From assembly GCA_023548195.1 (NCBI GenBank), contig JAJHZJ010000808.1, forward strand, positions 1,592,182 through 1,656,181: a DNA stretch of 64,000 bases, given 5' to 3'. The notes under the pieces are model-generated. The model was not told the DNA's origin and ran no database searches. It saw only the letters and a program-made list of their open reading frames with translations. This document shows positions 35,701-47,169 of the stretch, in pieces; the first letter of the stretch is position 1; each line of letters starts with the position of its first letter. Origin of the DNA: Bettongia penicillata ogilbyi (Eukaryota > Chordata > Mammalia > Diprotodontia > Potoroidae). The position numbers and the translations under genes are program-made.

Positions 35701-36499
35701 CATAGAAGTGTAAAATTACTGCAATTAAATTTTTAAGAGGGGAACTAATTTAAGGGGGGAAGGAAGAAAAAAGTTTACATTATAACTATATTTAAAAGGA
35801 ATAATAGATTTGCAATTACATGTACAATCATCTTTTGTTGTATTCTACTATGGAAATGCTTGTTTTATTTCTTAAGTTCAGAATAAAATAAGTTTAAAAA
35901 AAAGAAAGAGTGGTGGAGGGCATGCCATGAGAGGCTTAAGGAGCTGCTATGGAGAGTGTAAATGCCAAATTAGGGAGTAGTAGATCAGGAATGTCCTGGT
36001 TAAATGTTTAACCACCAATTTCCCTTGGGAGGAGGCAGGGATGGTGGGAAAAATTGTACTTGACACACTTTAAAGTACTCCATTACTGACATTTTCTCCA
36101 CCACTTTTATTTATTGTGTAAATTACACAACAAATAAAATAATAAATCAAGCCCTGAATTGTTATGTTTGCTGACTCCTGAGGTGTTAATGTCTAAGTAT
36201 TTAACAATTGACCTGAGCCTTTAGGAGCTGCCTCTAGCACACGCTTGAATAGAATGATTGCCTTGCTTCAGTGAGGACCCAATAGAGATTACTTAACAAT
36301 AATACTTTATATAAAGCTTTCTACAATTCTTCATACTCATAGTTTCTTATGGGAAAGCAATATACTGTTACATTCTTATATCATAATATGATTAGCTTTG
36401 CTTCAGTCATTTGAAACTTTTTTTTCCCATTGGAAGCATTTTTAAAAATTTCTATTTATAAAGTTTCTGTGAAAATATAAAAAGAGAAACATAGGTTTT

Positions 36500-37330
36500 G
36501 AGAGAAAGATTATATATTTCATTTTGCAGTTATGTTTGAGGTGTCTGGGAATTTCAGGTGGAGATGTTGAGCAGGTGGTTGCTAATGCAAGAGTGGAGTT
36601 TAGGAGAAAGATTGTAGGCTAAATAGTTTTTTGCATTGTGATGATAATTGATCTCATGGGACCTGGTGGTCTCCAGAAGAGAGAAGAATAGAGTTTTCAG
36701 GCCATACTTGGACAATTTCTACAATTAGGGAAAAGGAGAAGGATGATTATGATTGTACAAAGGAGACAGAGAAGGAGTGGCTAAATGTATGGAAGGAGAA
36801 TAAGGAGGGAGAATGTCAGGAAAGACAAGGGGGAAAAGACTGGTCAGCTAGGATATGGTCAACAGTGTTAGAAACTACAGCAAGTTCTTGGAGGATAAAA
36901 ACTGAGGATGTCTGAAAAAATGTATTTAGCAAAGAGGAGATCATTGGCAACCTTGGAGAGTTTCAGCTGAGTGATGGAAATGGAAGCCAGGTGGCAAGCG
37001 TGAGAGGTGAGAAACTCGAGACACAATGTATAGGTGCCATTTTCTAGAATTTTGACTGTGAAAGGGAAGGGTATAAGATGAAAGCTTAAGGGGGATAGTA
37101 GGCACAAGTGAAGGTGCAAGACCTTAATATATTGGAGGAACTCCGTATGTAAAGAGAAGTTGAAGGTGAAAGGAAGGTGGTGGTGGTAATTCTGAAGAGA
37201 CATGTTCCAGGAAAAGATGGAAGGGGCTGATTAAAGTGCCCAGGTGACCTTGGAAAAGAGAAGGAGCACCATTTCCGTAGTGATTAAAGCAGAAGAGGAG
37301 AGAATAGTACACAATAGAGAGGGGTTTTAA
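36500..37330 (-). mobile_element. L2 ORF2 fragment, antisense
   Basis: The minus-strand frame at 36868-37203 contains VKILENGTYTLCLEFLTSHA and LKLSKVANDLLFAK. These match the L2 reverse-transcriptase block between 'LLEKVIYTR' and 'ALSKVTNDLL'. Stops and frame breaks are present. Confidence 0.75.
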
Positions 37331-37674
37331 AGTGCAAATTACAGTCAAAGATGGAGCTCATGGCTTTGATGTCTCCCTATCCCTTCCCATCCCCCAACCT
37401 ATACAAGAGGCAAGGTTCCCTGTCACTGGAAGTTGGTGTAGGTTTTTAAGAAGAAATGAGAATGGTTGGAGCACCCGGCATATGGTAGACACTATTAAGT
37501 GTCTTATTAAAGTGCTAGTTCACTTAACTGGATAGTCCGTCAGGGAAGAGCTTTTTAGCAGTGAAGGCTCACTTGAAATTAGACAGCATAAATATGCACT
37601 GGGTGTTCAGCAACATAAGAACAGAAGTGAGAAAGATACATGGTAGCCATTACTCAGGGATGAAGTTTGACAAA

Positions 37675-37930
37675 ACTGTTCCTCTATTGATGGACACTTA
37701 TTTTATTTCAAGGTCTTTGCTACTGTAAAAAGTACTACTATAAATATTTTGTTATATATGGGAATTTCCATCCTTTTTTTTTTACCGTTGACCTCCTTTG
37801 GGTATCTGTCTCACAGTAGAATCTCTCTGACAAATTGTATGGATGTTTTAGTTACTTTCTTTTCAGAGTTCCAGATTACTTTCCATGATGGTCATATCAA
37901 TTCAGGGCCCACTAACACTATATGAGAAAG
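37675..37930 (-). mobile_element. L1 ORF2 tail, antisense
   Basis: CCTCTATTGATGGACACTTA, 'GCTACTGTAAAAAGTACTAC', 'GATTACTTTCCATGATGG' and 'GGGCCCACTAACACTATATG'; a decayed antisense L1 ORF2 C-terminus. Confidence 0.65.
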
Positions 37931-38013
37931 ACATACTACACATTTTAACTGTTGAATGGCATTTATAGAAGGTGACACTTTTTGGAATGTAAGCATTTTT
38001 TTTTCTTTCCAAG

Positions 38014-38118
38014 GGAATTCGACATGTGGATCACTTTGGATTTATCTGCAGAGAGTCTTCTGAAAATGGAGGTTTTCATTTTGTTTGCTACGTTTTTCAG
38101 TGCACAAATGAAGCCTTG
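38014..38118 (+). CDS. TBC1D1: TBC1D1 coding exon: PTB2 core
   Basis: This 105 bp exon encodes 35 codons. It begins [15 protein letters not shown], runs through [12 protein letters not shown] and ends TNEAL. These are the central strands of PTB2, including the HFGFICRE and FVCYVFQC blocks typical of PTB folds in TBC1D1 and TBC1D4. The acceptor is TTTCCAAG at 38006-38013 and the donor is G|GTAAGA at 38119; both ends are phase 0. The sequence directly upstream (37675-37930) is an antisense L1 3' fragment, which leaves about 80 bp of unique DNA before the acceptor. Confidence 0.97.
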
Positions 38119-38486
38119 GTAAGAGACTTACAGTTTCTAGCCCTTGTCCCAGGCTGAGGTTAAATTCAAATTCATTTTTGTTTTTGTTTTCAGGAGAGTC
38201 ACAAAGCTTACTTTGTCTGTCTGAAATTGTTAATTTTCCTTTTCCACTCTGGATGTTTGTTACAGGTTTTTGGTTTCTTACCATGTTTCCTAATGTATTA
38301 AGGATTGTCAGGTTCTGGGAGCACATTGCAAACTATGAATTAATTAGGTTTGTTTGCAGTTTTAAAAAGCGAAAGAGGAATTAAGTATTAGTTAATAATC
38401 CTAAATTGTCCAGCCTTTAAGCCTGATTCATATCATATTGATTTTTCGGTTTTCATTCACTACCATTTCATCTTCTGTTTGATTAG

Positions 38487-38619
38487 GTTGATGAAATTAT
38501 GATGACTCTGAAACAAGCTTTCACTGTTGCAGCAGTGCAGCAGACTTCCAAAGTTCCAGTTCAACAGTGTGAAGGATGTCCTATGCAATGCCTACACAAA
38601 CTCTGTGAAAGGATAGAAG
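38487..38619 (+). CDS. TBC1D1: TBC1D1 coding exon: PTB2 C-terminal helix
   Basis: This 133 bp exon encodes 44 codons plus the first base of a glycine codon (phase 1 exit). It starts [19 protein letters not shown], the amphipathic C-terminal helix that closes the PTB2 fold. It continues through a cysteine-bearing segment ([17 protein letters not shown]) that forms the start of the linker to the GAP domain. The acceptor is TTTGATTAG at 38478-38486 and the donor is G|GTCAGT at 38620. The intron before it, 38119-38486, is only 368 bp and has no recognisable repeat. The 9 kb intron after it contains an antisense HAL1. Confidence 0.97.
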
Positions 38620-38894
38620 GTCAGTGAGAAATCCCTTCCTAACGTGGAAAAGCATTGAACTGAAATACATGAAGAGAATGGTGAGATTTGTTAGCGGCAG
38701 TCATGGGGAGCTCCATAAGAATGCCCTCCATCAAAGCCAGGGGCAGGGTGGAGGTCCCAGCTGGGATTGGGGTGTAGAATTATGGTGATATAGCAGATTA
38801 GTCACAGGGAATTGCCTAAGGCACCCAAAGGTTAAGTGATTTTCTCAGGGTTGCATTGTGAGTAAGTTTCCATACAGTATTTGAACACTGATCT

Positions 38895-39095
38895 TTGTAC
38901 CTCCAAGTATCTAGGTCATTGGGCTTGGAGTCAGGAAGACCTGAATTCAAATGTGACTTCTGATACTTACTAGCTATGTGACCTTGGACAAGTCACTTAA
39001 CCTCTGTTAATCCACTGGAAAAGGAACCTTGCCAAGAAAACCCCATAGACAGTATGGTGCATAGGTTCACATAGACTTCACGACTAAATAATACT
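38895..39095 (+). repeat. Marsupial tRNA-derived SINE
   Basis: GGAGTCAGGAAGACCTGAATTC, GACCTTGGACAAGTCACTTA and CCTTGCCAAGAAAACCCC. Confidence 0.85.
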
Positions 39096-39589
39096 TTCTA
39101 CCTCTAACCCCAACAGTATCCTATGTCATGCAACCTCAGATTGAAATTAAATGAATGGAAGAATATTTCAAATGGTATAAATTCATTGAAATAAACTCTC
39201 CACCCTCCGCACTGTGACTTTCCCATCTTCATCTGTTATAATTTTAGATATTTCAAAAATGATTGTGTTACTGTACTTTAACCATATAAATGTTACTTTA
39301 CTGTTAAGAAAAATAACATGTGCATTCACTTTGTTTTTTAATATCTGTTTTTTTTGTTACATTTCCAGTTCCAAGCTATCTCCCTCCCCACCCTTAACTA
39401 GAGACAAGCATAGACACAGACACAGACACACAAACACACGCACATGTACCGTGCATACTACTATTTATCAGTTTTTTCTCTTGAGGTGGATAGCATCTTC
39501 ACAGTTCTTTTGTAGTTGATATGAATATTTATAATATTCAGAAATGCATTAACTTTCATAGCTAACCTGTATATATGTATATAGTGTTT

Positions 39590-39808
39590 TAAAATTTATA
39601 TGATGCTTTTTGCATATATTATCTCATTTGATTCTCATACAACTCTGTGAGCCAGGTGCTATTTTTACTCACGTTCTAAAAATGAGAAACTGAGGCTGAC
39701 AGATTTAAGTAACTTGTCTGGGGTCACAGCCAGCCTAAGACAGGATCATAACTCAGGTCTTCCTGATTCCCTAGTGCAGGAGCCACTAGGCCACCTAGCT
39801 GTCTCTAA
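39590..39808 (-). repeat. MIR/Mar-type SINE
   Basis: ATTATCTCATTTGATTCTC, AATGAGAAACTGAGGCTG, GGTCTTCCTGATTCCCTAG and GCCACCTAGCTGTC (reverse head). Confidence 0.8.
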
Positions 39809-39809
39809 T

Positions 39810-40350
39810 AAGGATAATGGTAATTGTTCATAGTATTTAACTGTGTTGAATAATATATAGTCAGGATGAATGTGTCATAGATTGATAGACTTATAACTAG
39901 AAGATATTTATCATCTTTGTGGCCTCACTTTACTCATTATGTAAAATGGGAACAATTTAAAGCTTGAAACTGTACTAAGACTTTTGGGACACACTGACCT
40001 GTTCTGTCTGTCTCACAGATGTGAGAGTTATTAAAGTCTGTACAGATGTGAGTCATAATACTATTAATCTTTCAAAGCCCTAGTAACCTATTTTTTTCTT
40101 CTTCCTTTTCACTACCATTCCCCAGCCTGAAGGGAAAACACCTTCATGTATGTCTGTTTGGTGTGTGTTTGTAAGTTCTGTCTGTAACAACTGTATATGC
40201 TTAAGCAAAACAAATTCTTCTGTTGGCTATTGAAAAACATTGTCTCAGTTTCTACCAAATTCATGAGCTTCCTGGTGGGAGGTGGTATACTACAATTCTG
40301 GCCACTCCTGAGAATTACTTTTTTTCAGGAACTAATTCCTTTAGTTCTGT
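39810..40350. other. Intron left of antisense HAL1
   Basis: Unremarkable; 40085-40350 may be an old L1 relic but carries no secure motif. Confidence 0.4.
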
Positions 40351-41418
40351 TTACCTCTTTTTCTTTTTTTTTTTTTTAAATTTATTTATTTATTTAACTT
40401 TTTATATTCATTTTCACAAAATTTTGGGTTCCAAATTTTCTCCCCATTTATCCCCTCCCACCACCCCAATACACCAAGCATTCTAATTTTCCCTATCACC
40501 AATCTGCCCTCTCTTCTATCATCCCTCCCTTCTCTTGTCCCCATCTTCTCTTTTGTCCTGTAGGGCCAGATGGCTTTCTATTCCCCATTAACTGTATTTC
40601 TTATTTCCTAGTAGCAAGAACAATACTCAACAGTTGTTCCTAAAACTTTGAGCTCCAAATTCTCCCCATCCCTCTCTCCCCACCCATTCCCTTTGGGAAG
40701 GCAGGCAATTTGATACAGGCCATATCTGTGTAGTTTTGCAAATGACTTCGATAACAGTCGTGTTGTATAAGACTAACTGTATTTCCCTCCATCCTATTCT
40801 ACCCCCCATTGTTTCTATTCTGTCTTTTGATCCTGTCCCTCCCCAAGAGTGTTGACCTCAAATTGCTCCCTTCTTCCACTGCCCTCCCTTCCATCATCCC
40901 TCCCTCCCGGCTTATCTTCTTCTTCCCCATTTTTCTGTACGATAGGTTTTCATACCAAAATGAGTGTGCATTTTACTCCTTCTTTTAGTCGAATGTGATG
41001 AGGGTAAACTTCATGTTTCTTTCTCAGCTCTCCTCTTTTTCCCTCCACTAAAAAGTCTCCTGCTTGCCTCTTGAATGAGATATAATTAACCCCATTCCAT
41101 TTCACCCTCTTTCCTCCCACTACATTTCTCTCTCACCATTTACCTTAATTTCTTTTAAGGTATGGTCCCATCCTATTCAATTCACTCTGTGCTTTCTGTC
41201 TCTGTGTGTGCATGCTTGTGTGTATGTGTGTGTGTGCACACATGTACATGTGTGTGTGCGTGTGTGTGTGTACATCTGTATGTGGTCTCACCAACTACCC
41301 AGAAACTGAAACGTTTTAAGAGTTACAAATATTGTCTTTCCATGTAGGAATGTAAACAGTTCACCTTTGGTAAGTCCCTTATGACTTCCCTTTGCTGTTT
41401 ACTATTTCATGCTTCTTC

Positions 41419-42522
41419 TCATTCTTGTGTTTGAAAGTCAAATTTTCTTTTCAGCTCTGGTCTTTTCATCAAGAATGCTTGAAAGTCCTCTGTTTCATTG
41501 AAAGACCATATTTTCCCCTGAAGTATTATACTCAGTTTAGCTGGGTAGGTGATTCTTGGTTTTAGTCCTAGTTCCTTTGACTTCTGGAATATCCTATTCC
41601 ACATCCTTCGATCCCTTAATGTAGAAGCTGCTAGATCTTGAGTTATCCTGATTGTATTTCCACAATACTGGAATTGTTTCTTTCTAGCTGCTTGCAATAT
41701 TTTCTCCTTGACCTGGGAATTCTGGAATTTGGCCACAATGTTCCTAGGAGTTTCTCTTTTTGGATCTCTTTCAGGTGGTGATCGATGGATTCTTTCAATA
41801 CTTATTTTGCCCTCTGGTTCTAGAATCTCAGGGCAGTTTTCCTTGATCATTTCATGAAAGATGATGTCTAGGCTCCTTTTTTGATCATGGCTTTCAGGTA
41901 GTCCCATAATTTTTAAATTGTCTCTCCTGGATCTATTTTCCAGGTCAGTTGTTTTTCCCATGAGATATTTCACATTGTCTTCCATTTTTTCATTCTTTTG
42001 GTTTTGTTTTGTGATTTCTTGGTTTCTCAGAAAGTCATTAGCCTCCATCTGTTCCATTCTGATTTTGAGAGAACTATTCTCTTCAGTGAGCTTTTGAACC
42101 TCTTTTTCCATTTGGCTAATTCTGCTTTTGAAAGCATTTTTCTCCTCATTGGCTTTTTGAACCTCTTTTGCCAATTGAGTGAGCCTATTTTTCAAGGTGT
42201 TATTTTCTTCAGCATTTTTTTGGGTCTCCTTGAGCAAGGTATTGACCCATTTTTCATGCTTTTCTTGCATCTCTCTCATTTCTCTTCCCAGTTTTTCCTC
42301 CACTTGTCTAACTTGATTTTCAAAATCCTTTTTGAGCTCTTCCATGGCCTGAACCCACCGGACATCCACCTGGGATGTCTGGGATACAGAGGCCCCGACC
42401 TCCATGTCTTTCTCTGATGGCAGGCATTGTACTTCATCATCAGAAATGAAGGGGGGAAAGAACATCTCTTCCCCAAGAAAGTAACTCTCTGTGGTCTTAT
42501 TCTGCTTCCTTTTTCTGGGCAT
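41419..42522 (-). CDS. HAL1 ORF1 protein, intact, 367 residues
   Basis: This is an uninterrupted ORF of the L1 ORF1p family, an RNA-binding trimeric chaperone that packages LINE RNA. Residues 1-50 are a basic then acidic head (MPRKRKQNK start). Residues about 55-185 form a long coiled coil with repeated heptads such as LKNRLTQLAKEVQKANEEKN. An RRM-like domain follows, with NLKIMGLPE and the IERIHRSPPERDPKRETPRN loop. The C-terminal domain includes ITYPAKLSIILQGKIWSF and ends KFDFQTQE. It is a little longer than human L1 ORF1p (about 338). No frameshift or stop is present. No reverse transcriptase or endonuclease follows, so it is a HAL1 protein and not half of a functional L1. It shares most residues with the copy at 57008-58108. 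Confidence 0.9.
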   Translation of the reverse strand: MPRKRKQNKTTESYFLGEEMFFPPFISDDEVQCLPSEKDMEVGASVSQTSQVDVRWVQAMEELKKDFENQVRQVEEKLGREMREMQEKHEKWVNTLLKETQKNAEENNTLKNRLTQLAKEVQKANEEKNAFKSRISQMEKEVQKLTEENSSLKIRMEQMEANDFLRNQEITKQNQKNEKMEDNVKYLMGKTTDLENRSRRDNLKIMGLPESHDQKRSLDIIFHEMIKENCPEILEPEGKISIERIHRSPPERDPKRETPRNIVAKFQNSQVKEKILQAARKKQFQYCGNTIRITQDLAASTLRDRRMWNRIFQKSKELGLKPRITYPAKLSIILQGKIWSFNETEDFQAFLMKRPELKRKFDFQTQE

Positions 42523-42668
42523 TTTCCGAGCCAGTTACCTGACTTCTGAGATTCCTCTCCACCCCTGCCTAGATCCGCCCAGCTAGTTCTTGGGGTCTGA
42601 GATTCAAATGCTGCTTCCCAGTCTCAGAGCTATCTGAGGTGGGAGCAGCTGCTATTCAATGTGAGCTT

Positions 42669-42815
42669 AAGTTCTGGTGCTTGGTGGGGGCAAGGCCGCC
42701 TCCCAGGCTCAGTTCCCTCAGGGGGTTTATGCAGAGACCTTCAGTGATGGAGCGGGTTGGGGCAGGGCTGCCTCCCAGGCTCAGCTCCCTCAGGGGGTTT
42801 ATGTAGAGACCTGAA
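42669..42815 (-). repeat. Two tandem ~70 bp units in HAL1 5' UTR
   Basis: Two adjacent units each contain, in plus-strand reading, CCTCCCAGGCTCAG followed by CCCTCAGGGGGTTTATG and AGAGACCT. The unit borders are near 42743. The equivalent block in the second HAL1 has three units. Confidence 0.8.
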
Positions 42816-43272
42816 CTTCTGCCGCTGCTCTGGGAGTCCCAGGCCACTGCTGCTGCCTCTGCCACTGCCTCTGCTGCTGCCTCCTGAGGGAGCCCGAGTC
42901 ACGGAGACACCCTGCTCCCCTCTCGTCCAGCCCAGACGTCTCTCTCACTGACCTGTAGCGTCTGTGGGCGGAGGGATCTTCCTGGCCGCCGGAGGTTCCG
43001 TCCCTGAAGCCTGCTCGGATCTGCTTCTCTCGGCCACACGGCCAGGGCAGCTCAGGGGTGGGCTCCTCTTTCCGGGGTACGACGGACCCTGGGGACAGCT
43101 CTCCAGAGCTCTCTGGAATGGAAATCTTTTCCACTGTGTTTCTGCGTGCCTTGCAGTGATCCAGAATTTGTGGGGAGTTCTTTTTGCAGGAAATATATGG
43201 GCTGTGGGTTTGGAGCTAGCATAAGTGAGTCTACTCCGCCATCTTGGCTCCTCCCCCTTACCTCTTTTTCTT

Positions 43273-44790
43273 AAAGAACTCTCAAAACTTTTTCTGGTTA
43301 CATTGATTTAAAATTGTTTTTTCCCTTCTATTTTTGTCTTCTGTGAAGACAATTCTTTTTGATAAACTCAGTGTTTTATTAAGCTTTTTTTATCAGCTGG
43401 GTTAACCTGTTGAATCTCATTTGGCTTTTTAAATTTCTTTCTTGCTGACTTTAATTTTACATCTTTATGTCTGCCAGATCTTCCTTCTCTCTTTTAATGA
43501 ACTTATTTTCTTCAGGAAATTATCTTGAAATACCTCCAGTTTTAGTCTCTAATGATGTTCCCTCAGACACTTTTCTTTTACTTTATTGTGTTGGAGCTTT
43601 TTTTCCCCCTCTTTTTGTGTTTTTGTTTGTTTCATTTGTTTTGTTTCACTGTTTTTTGGGGGGTCCTAAAGGATCATTTAGTTCACTTAAAACCTCTCTG
43701 CCATCCTGTTGGCATCTCCATTTAATTTGTAAGTCTTAACCAGCATTTAAAACTCTAAATATTCAACAGATTCCTTCAGTATGATCTCTAAGCATTGTAG
43801 AGCATCTCCCATGAGATTCAATTTTCATGCATATCCTTCCATAGATTCTCCATCTATCTCCCCACCATGCTCTTGTTCTTTTAATATTTTACATTTAGAT
43901 GCAGCCCTGAGGGGGAGGGTCTGTTTGAGACATGGCCCTCTCTTGACATGGCTGGAGTGTCATTCAAAAAGTGTGCAGATGAAAAGACCACCAAAAGTCA
44001 TGTTTTCATTTTTAGAGGTCATCTTAATAAACTATGTACTGCTTGCTTTATGGGACTGCTTTATAAGCAGCTCTCGATTTTTCTTGCAGTGTTCCAAGAA
44101 ATTGTTCTGTAAAGCAGATTATCGTAAGTAATATCATGTTTTCTTCATGACAGTAATAGTAATTATTGCTCATATTTACAGTGTTTAATGTTATAATTGA
44201 GCATTGTATTCCCACCCAAGGACTGGCCATCAACTAAACTACCGATATGACCAGTCATGGATCATAAAGGGAAAGCTATAATAACCTCATTAATCACTTA
44301 AAAGAGTAAAATCATGCTCCAAGTCCTGTAAAATTGGCCCAAGTGTCCTGTTTGCTGTCTGTGTTATGGGCTTCCGTACTATCAAGTGAATATCCATCAT
44401 GTGTTAGCTATTAATTGACAGCATATGTGTCTGCTGTAGAATTTAAAAGAGCTTCTCAGATGATTGGGATGACCTTTGTCTCTGTAAAGTTTACAGAAAA
44501 CTCTCCTGTTGCTTAGGAGAGTTTGAACTGATGCTTTTTCCAAGGTCTGATTTTGCTATATGAAAGTGACACTTGGAATCTTTCCATTGACCTTACAGCT
44601 GTGTTCATAGCTGAGATGATTATTTTAAAAGACAGCTGCTACAGCACCAGAATATCTGAAGGGCCCATTCAGGGCTTTAGCAATGAAGTGTCTAGAGATG
44701 AGGAATTCTTGGAATTTAATTATCTTTTCTTTTTCTTTTGCTCTTGTACCCTCCACACTCTCTCTCTTCCCACCCCCACACTCACCCCAT
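43273..44790. other. Intron right of antisense HAL1
   Basis: T-rich 43273-43760 resembles antisense L1 ORF1 DNA (weak). 43760-44790 shows nothing recognisable; a 113-codon frame at 44553 has no family signature. Confidence 0.35.
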
Positions 44791-44799
44791 GGCAATCTC

Positions 44800-45090
44800 G
44801 AAGGGGAATAGTAGTGACAAAAGGATTAGCAACAGCATGGCTTTGTCTTGTCCTTGTCCTACAGCCAGAGACCTGGGTTCAAATCCTGTCTTAGAGAGCA
44901 GGGATACTTTGTTTCTGCATTTGGCACAACATCTAGACATAGTAGGCACTTCAGTGTTTTTTGACTGACTGTGATCTTGGTCCAGATACTTAATATCCCT
45001 AGACTTCAGTTTTTTGACTTATGAAATGAAGGGATTGGGCAAGGAGGTCTCTGAAGTCCCTTCCAGCTCCAAATCTATGATTCTGTAATC
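44800..45090 (+). repeat. SINE and MIR/THER-type fragments
   Basis: AGAGACCTGGGTTCAAATCC, an L2-like tail 'CATAGTAGGCACTTCAG' at about 44938, then 'GAGGTCTCTGAAGTCCCTTCCAGCTCC' split over 45043-45070. Confidence 0.6.
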
Positions 45091-45113
45091 TTTTTTAAAT
45101 AATATTTTATTTT

Positions 45114-45403
45114 CACATACAAAGAAAAAACTACGGAATTCAATTGCAGAATGTAGCAGATCTTTTGTGTGTGTGTGTGTATTACATTTTGGTTTGTTAT
45201 ATGACTTCTCCCATTCATTTTAATTCTTCTGCACAGCATGACTATAGTGAGAATGTATTTAATAGGAATGTGTGTGTAGAACCTATATAAAATTGTATGC
45301 TATCTCAGGGAGGGAGGGGGACACTAGGCGGGAGGGAGGGGGAAAAATCTAAGTTATATGGTAGTGATTGTAGAACACTGAAAATAAATAAAATTTATAA
45401 AAA
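45114..45403 (+). mobile_element. 5'-truncated L1-type 3' end, nested
   Basis: It ends 'TAGAACCTATATAAAATTG', 'CTCAGGGAGGGAGGGGG', 'AAAATAAATAAAATTTATAA'. It interrupts the tail of the antisense L1 (45404-46360) and is flanked by the 17 bp duplication AAATAATATTTTATTTT at 45097-45113 and 45404-45420. Confidence 0.8.
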
Positions 45404-46360
45404 AAATAATATTTTATTTTTCTCAATTACACGTAAGCATTTTTGTAACATTCATCTTTTCAAATTTTGAGTTCTAAATTATCTCCTTCTCCCCCCCAAC
45501 CCCTCCCTGAGATGGTAAGCAATTTGATATACATTAAATATGTGTAGTATAATCATGCAAAACATATTTCAATATTAGTCATGTTGTGAAAGAAGATACA
45601 GACTCCCCCCCTTTCACCTCCCCCCCCCAAACATGAAAAAAATAAATTGAAAAGTAGTGTGCTTTGATCTGCACTCAGACTCCTCAGTTCTCTCTCTGGA
45701 GGTGGATCACATTTTTCATTGTGAGTCCTTTGGAATTATCTTGAATCATTATATTACCCAGAATAGTCAGGTTATTCACAGTTGATCATAGCACGGTGTT
45801 GCTGTGCAAACTGTGGCCCACCAAAGATTTTGGGTGGCCTGTGAAAAATGGTGAGGAAAACATTCTTTGGGTCACAGGTTGTGCAGGTCTGGTGTACAAC
45901 ATTCTCCTGGTTCTGCTCACTTCATTTTGCATCAGTTCATGTAGGCCTTTCCAGGTTTTTCTGAAATCAACTTGCTTATCATTTCCTAGAGCGCAATAGT
46001 AGCATTACAGTCATAAATACCATAGCTTGTTCAGACATTCCCCAACTGATGGACATCCTCTCAATTTCTAAGTTGAGCTACTATAAATATTTTTTTGTAC
46101 AAATAATTCTTTCCTTCTCTCTCCTTTATTTTATTTCTTTGGATTTTAGTAGTGGTATTGCTGGATCGAAGGATATGCCCAATTTTATGGCCCTTTGGGC
46201 ATAGTACCAAATTGCTCTCCAGAATGGTTCATAATTCCACCAACAAAGCATTAGTGTCTTAATTTTCCCACATCCTCTCCAACAATGATCATTTTCCTTT
46301 GCTGTCATATTAGCCAATCTGGCAGGTATGAGGTGGTGCCTCAGTTGTTTTAACATACCA
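45404..46360 (-). mobile_element. L1 3' end with ORF2 C-terminus, antisense
   Basis: The minus-strand frame at 46126-46356 reads NDHCWRGCGKIKTLMLCWW and later SFDPAIPLLKS. This is the cysteine-rich C-terminus of L1 ORF2p, close to its stop. The 3' UTR runs to 45404, with the T-run at the tail. 5'-truncated. Confidence 0.85.
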
Positions 46361-46743
46361 GGGCAAAGTGTGGAGGTATGAAAATGATTTTTTTTAAAAT
46401 CACAAAACTTTAAACACCAGTTCAGTGCAGTAAGAAATACAGTATGTGTAGAGGAGAATCCTTTTCATCCTATATTTTTCAGACTCTAGCCAAAGTAGCC
46501 TTCTCTTTGTTTTGCATATAGGATACTCAATTTCCCACCTCCATGACTTTACACTGGCTGTCTCTCAGTCATGGAATGAATTCCCTCCTCAACTCCTTTG
46601 CCTTATAAAATCTCTCTTCTTTCAAAATGCATGACCACTTTTTTCCCCAAAGCCTTTCTAGATCCATCTGCAGCTGCTAATGCCTTCCCATTCAGACTGT
46701 TATATTTGCATTTAATCATTATGTATATATTCTGTATGTAAAC

Positions 46744-46744
<1 letters not shown>

Positions 46745-46780
<36 letters not shown>
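46745..46780. repeat. (TG)n microsatellite
   Basis: About 17 TG units at the 3' junction of the reverse SINE. Confidence 0.95.
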
Positions 46781-46781
<1 letters not shown>

Positions 46782-46784
46782 TTT

Positions 46785-47033
46785 TCAGTCATTTCAGTCA
46801 TGTCCTTCTCTTCATTGTTCCATCTGGAGTTTTCTTTGCCAAGATAACGGAGTGATTTACTATTTCCTTCTCAAGCTCATTTTATGGAAGAGAAAACTTA
46901 GGCAAACAGAGTTAAATGACTTGTCCAGGGTCACACAGCTATGAAGTGTCTGAGGCCAGATTTGACCTGGGGAAGATGACTCTTTCCTGACTCTAGGCCC
47001 TGCACTTTATCCACTGTAGTGCCACCCAGCTGC
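46785..47033 (-). repeat. Marsupial tRNA-derived SINE
   Basis: 'GTTTTCTTTGCCAAGATAAC', 'GACTTGTCCAGGGTCACACA', 'TCTTTCCTGACTCTAGGCC' and 'GTAGTGCCACCCAGCTGCC' (reverse head). Confidence 0.88.
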
Positions 47034-47169
47034 CATATGTATATGTGTGCATGTATATATGTGTGTCTGTGTATGTGTGCATTTATATGTGTGTATAGAC
47101 ATGCATATAGAATATGTATTTCTGCATATGGCTACATATACATGCCTATCTCCTGTTACCTCATGAGAA
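46845..47169 (+). repeat. Duplicated segment, copy 1
   Basis: 325 bp running from TAACGGAGTGATTTACTATT to TGTTACCTCATGAGAA. It covers part of the reverse SINE, a TATG-rich tract and part of the L2 tail. It matches 47950-48276 nearly base for base. Confidence 0.93.

Larger units (their letters stand above)
34005..38013. other. Intron 34005-38013
   Basis: Contains a short MIR-like fragment (34835-34890), antisense L1 (35145-35700), antisense L2 (36500-37330) and an antisense L1 end (37675-37930). The gaps 34020-34830 and 35700-36490 show nothing recognisable. Confidence 0.6.
40366..43257 (-). mobile_element. Full-length HAL1 (half-L1) retrotransposon, antisense
   Basis: This 2.9 kb element lies in reverse orientation. 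Its 5' end at 43257 reads as a GGAGCCAAGATGGCGGAGTA start of the marsupial L1 type. A GC-rich 5' UTR with two tandem 70 bp units follows, then one complete ORF1 (41419-42522). After that come about 1 kb of 3' sequence with a CA repeat and purine-rich tracts, and an A-tail (T-run at 40366-40380). There is no ORF2, which defines a half-L1. It is flanked by a 15 bp target-site duplication, TTACCTCTTTTTCTT, at 40351-40365 and 43258-43272. Mobility would have to be supplied in trans by L1. Confidence 0.9.

Noticed and set aside
41998..42417. 139-codon plus-strand open frame
   Set aside because: It is the antisense shadow of the HAL1 ORF1 coiled coil; the same shadow appears opposite the other copy at 57137-57529.
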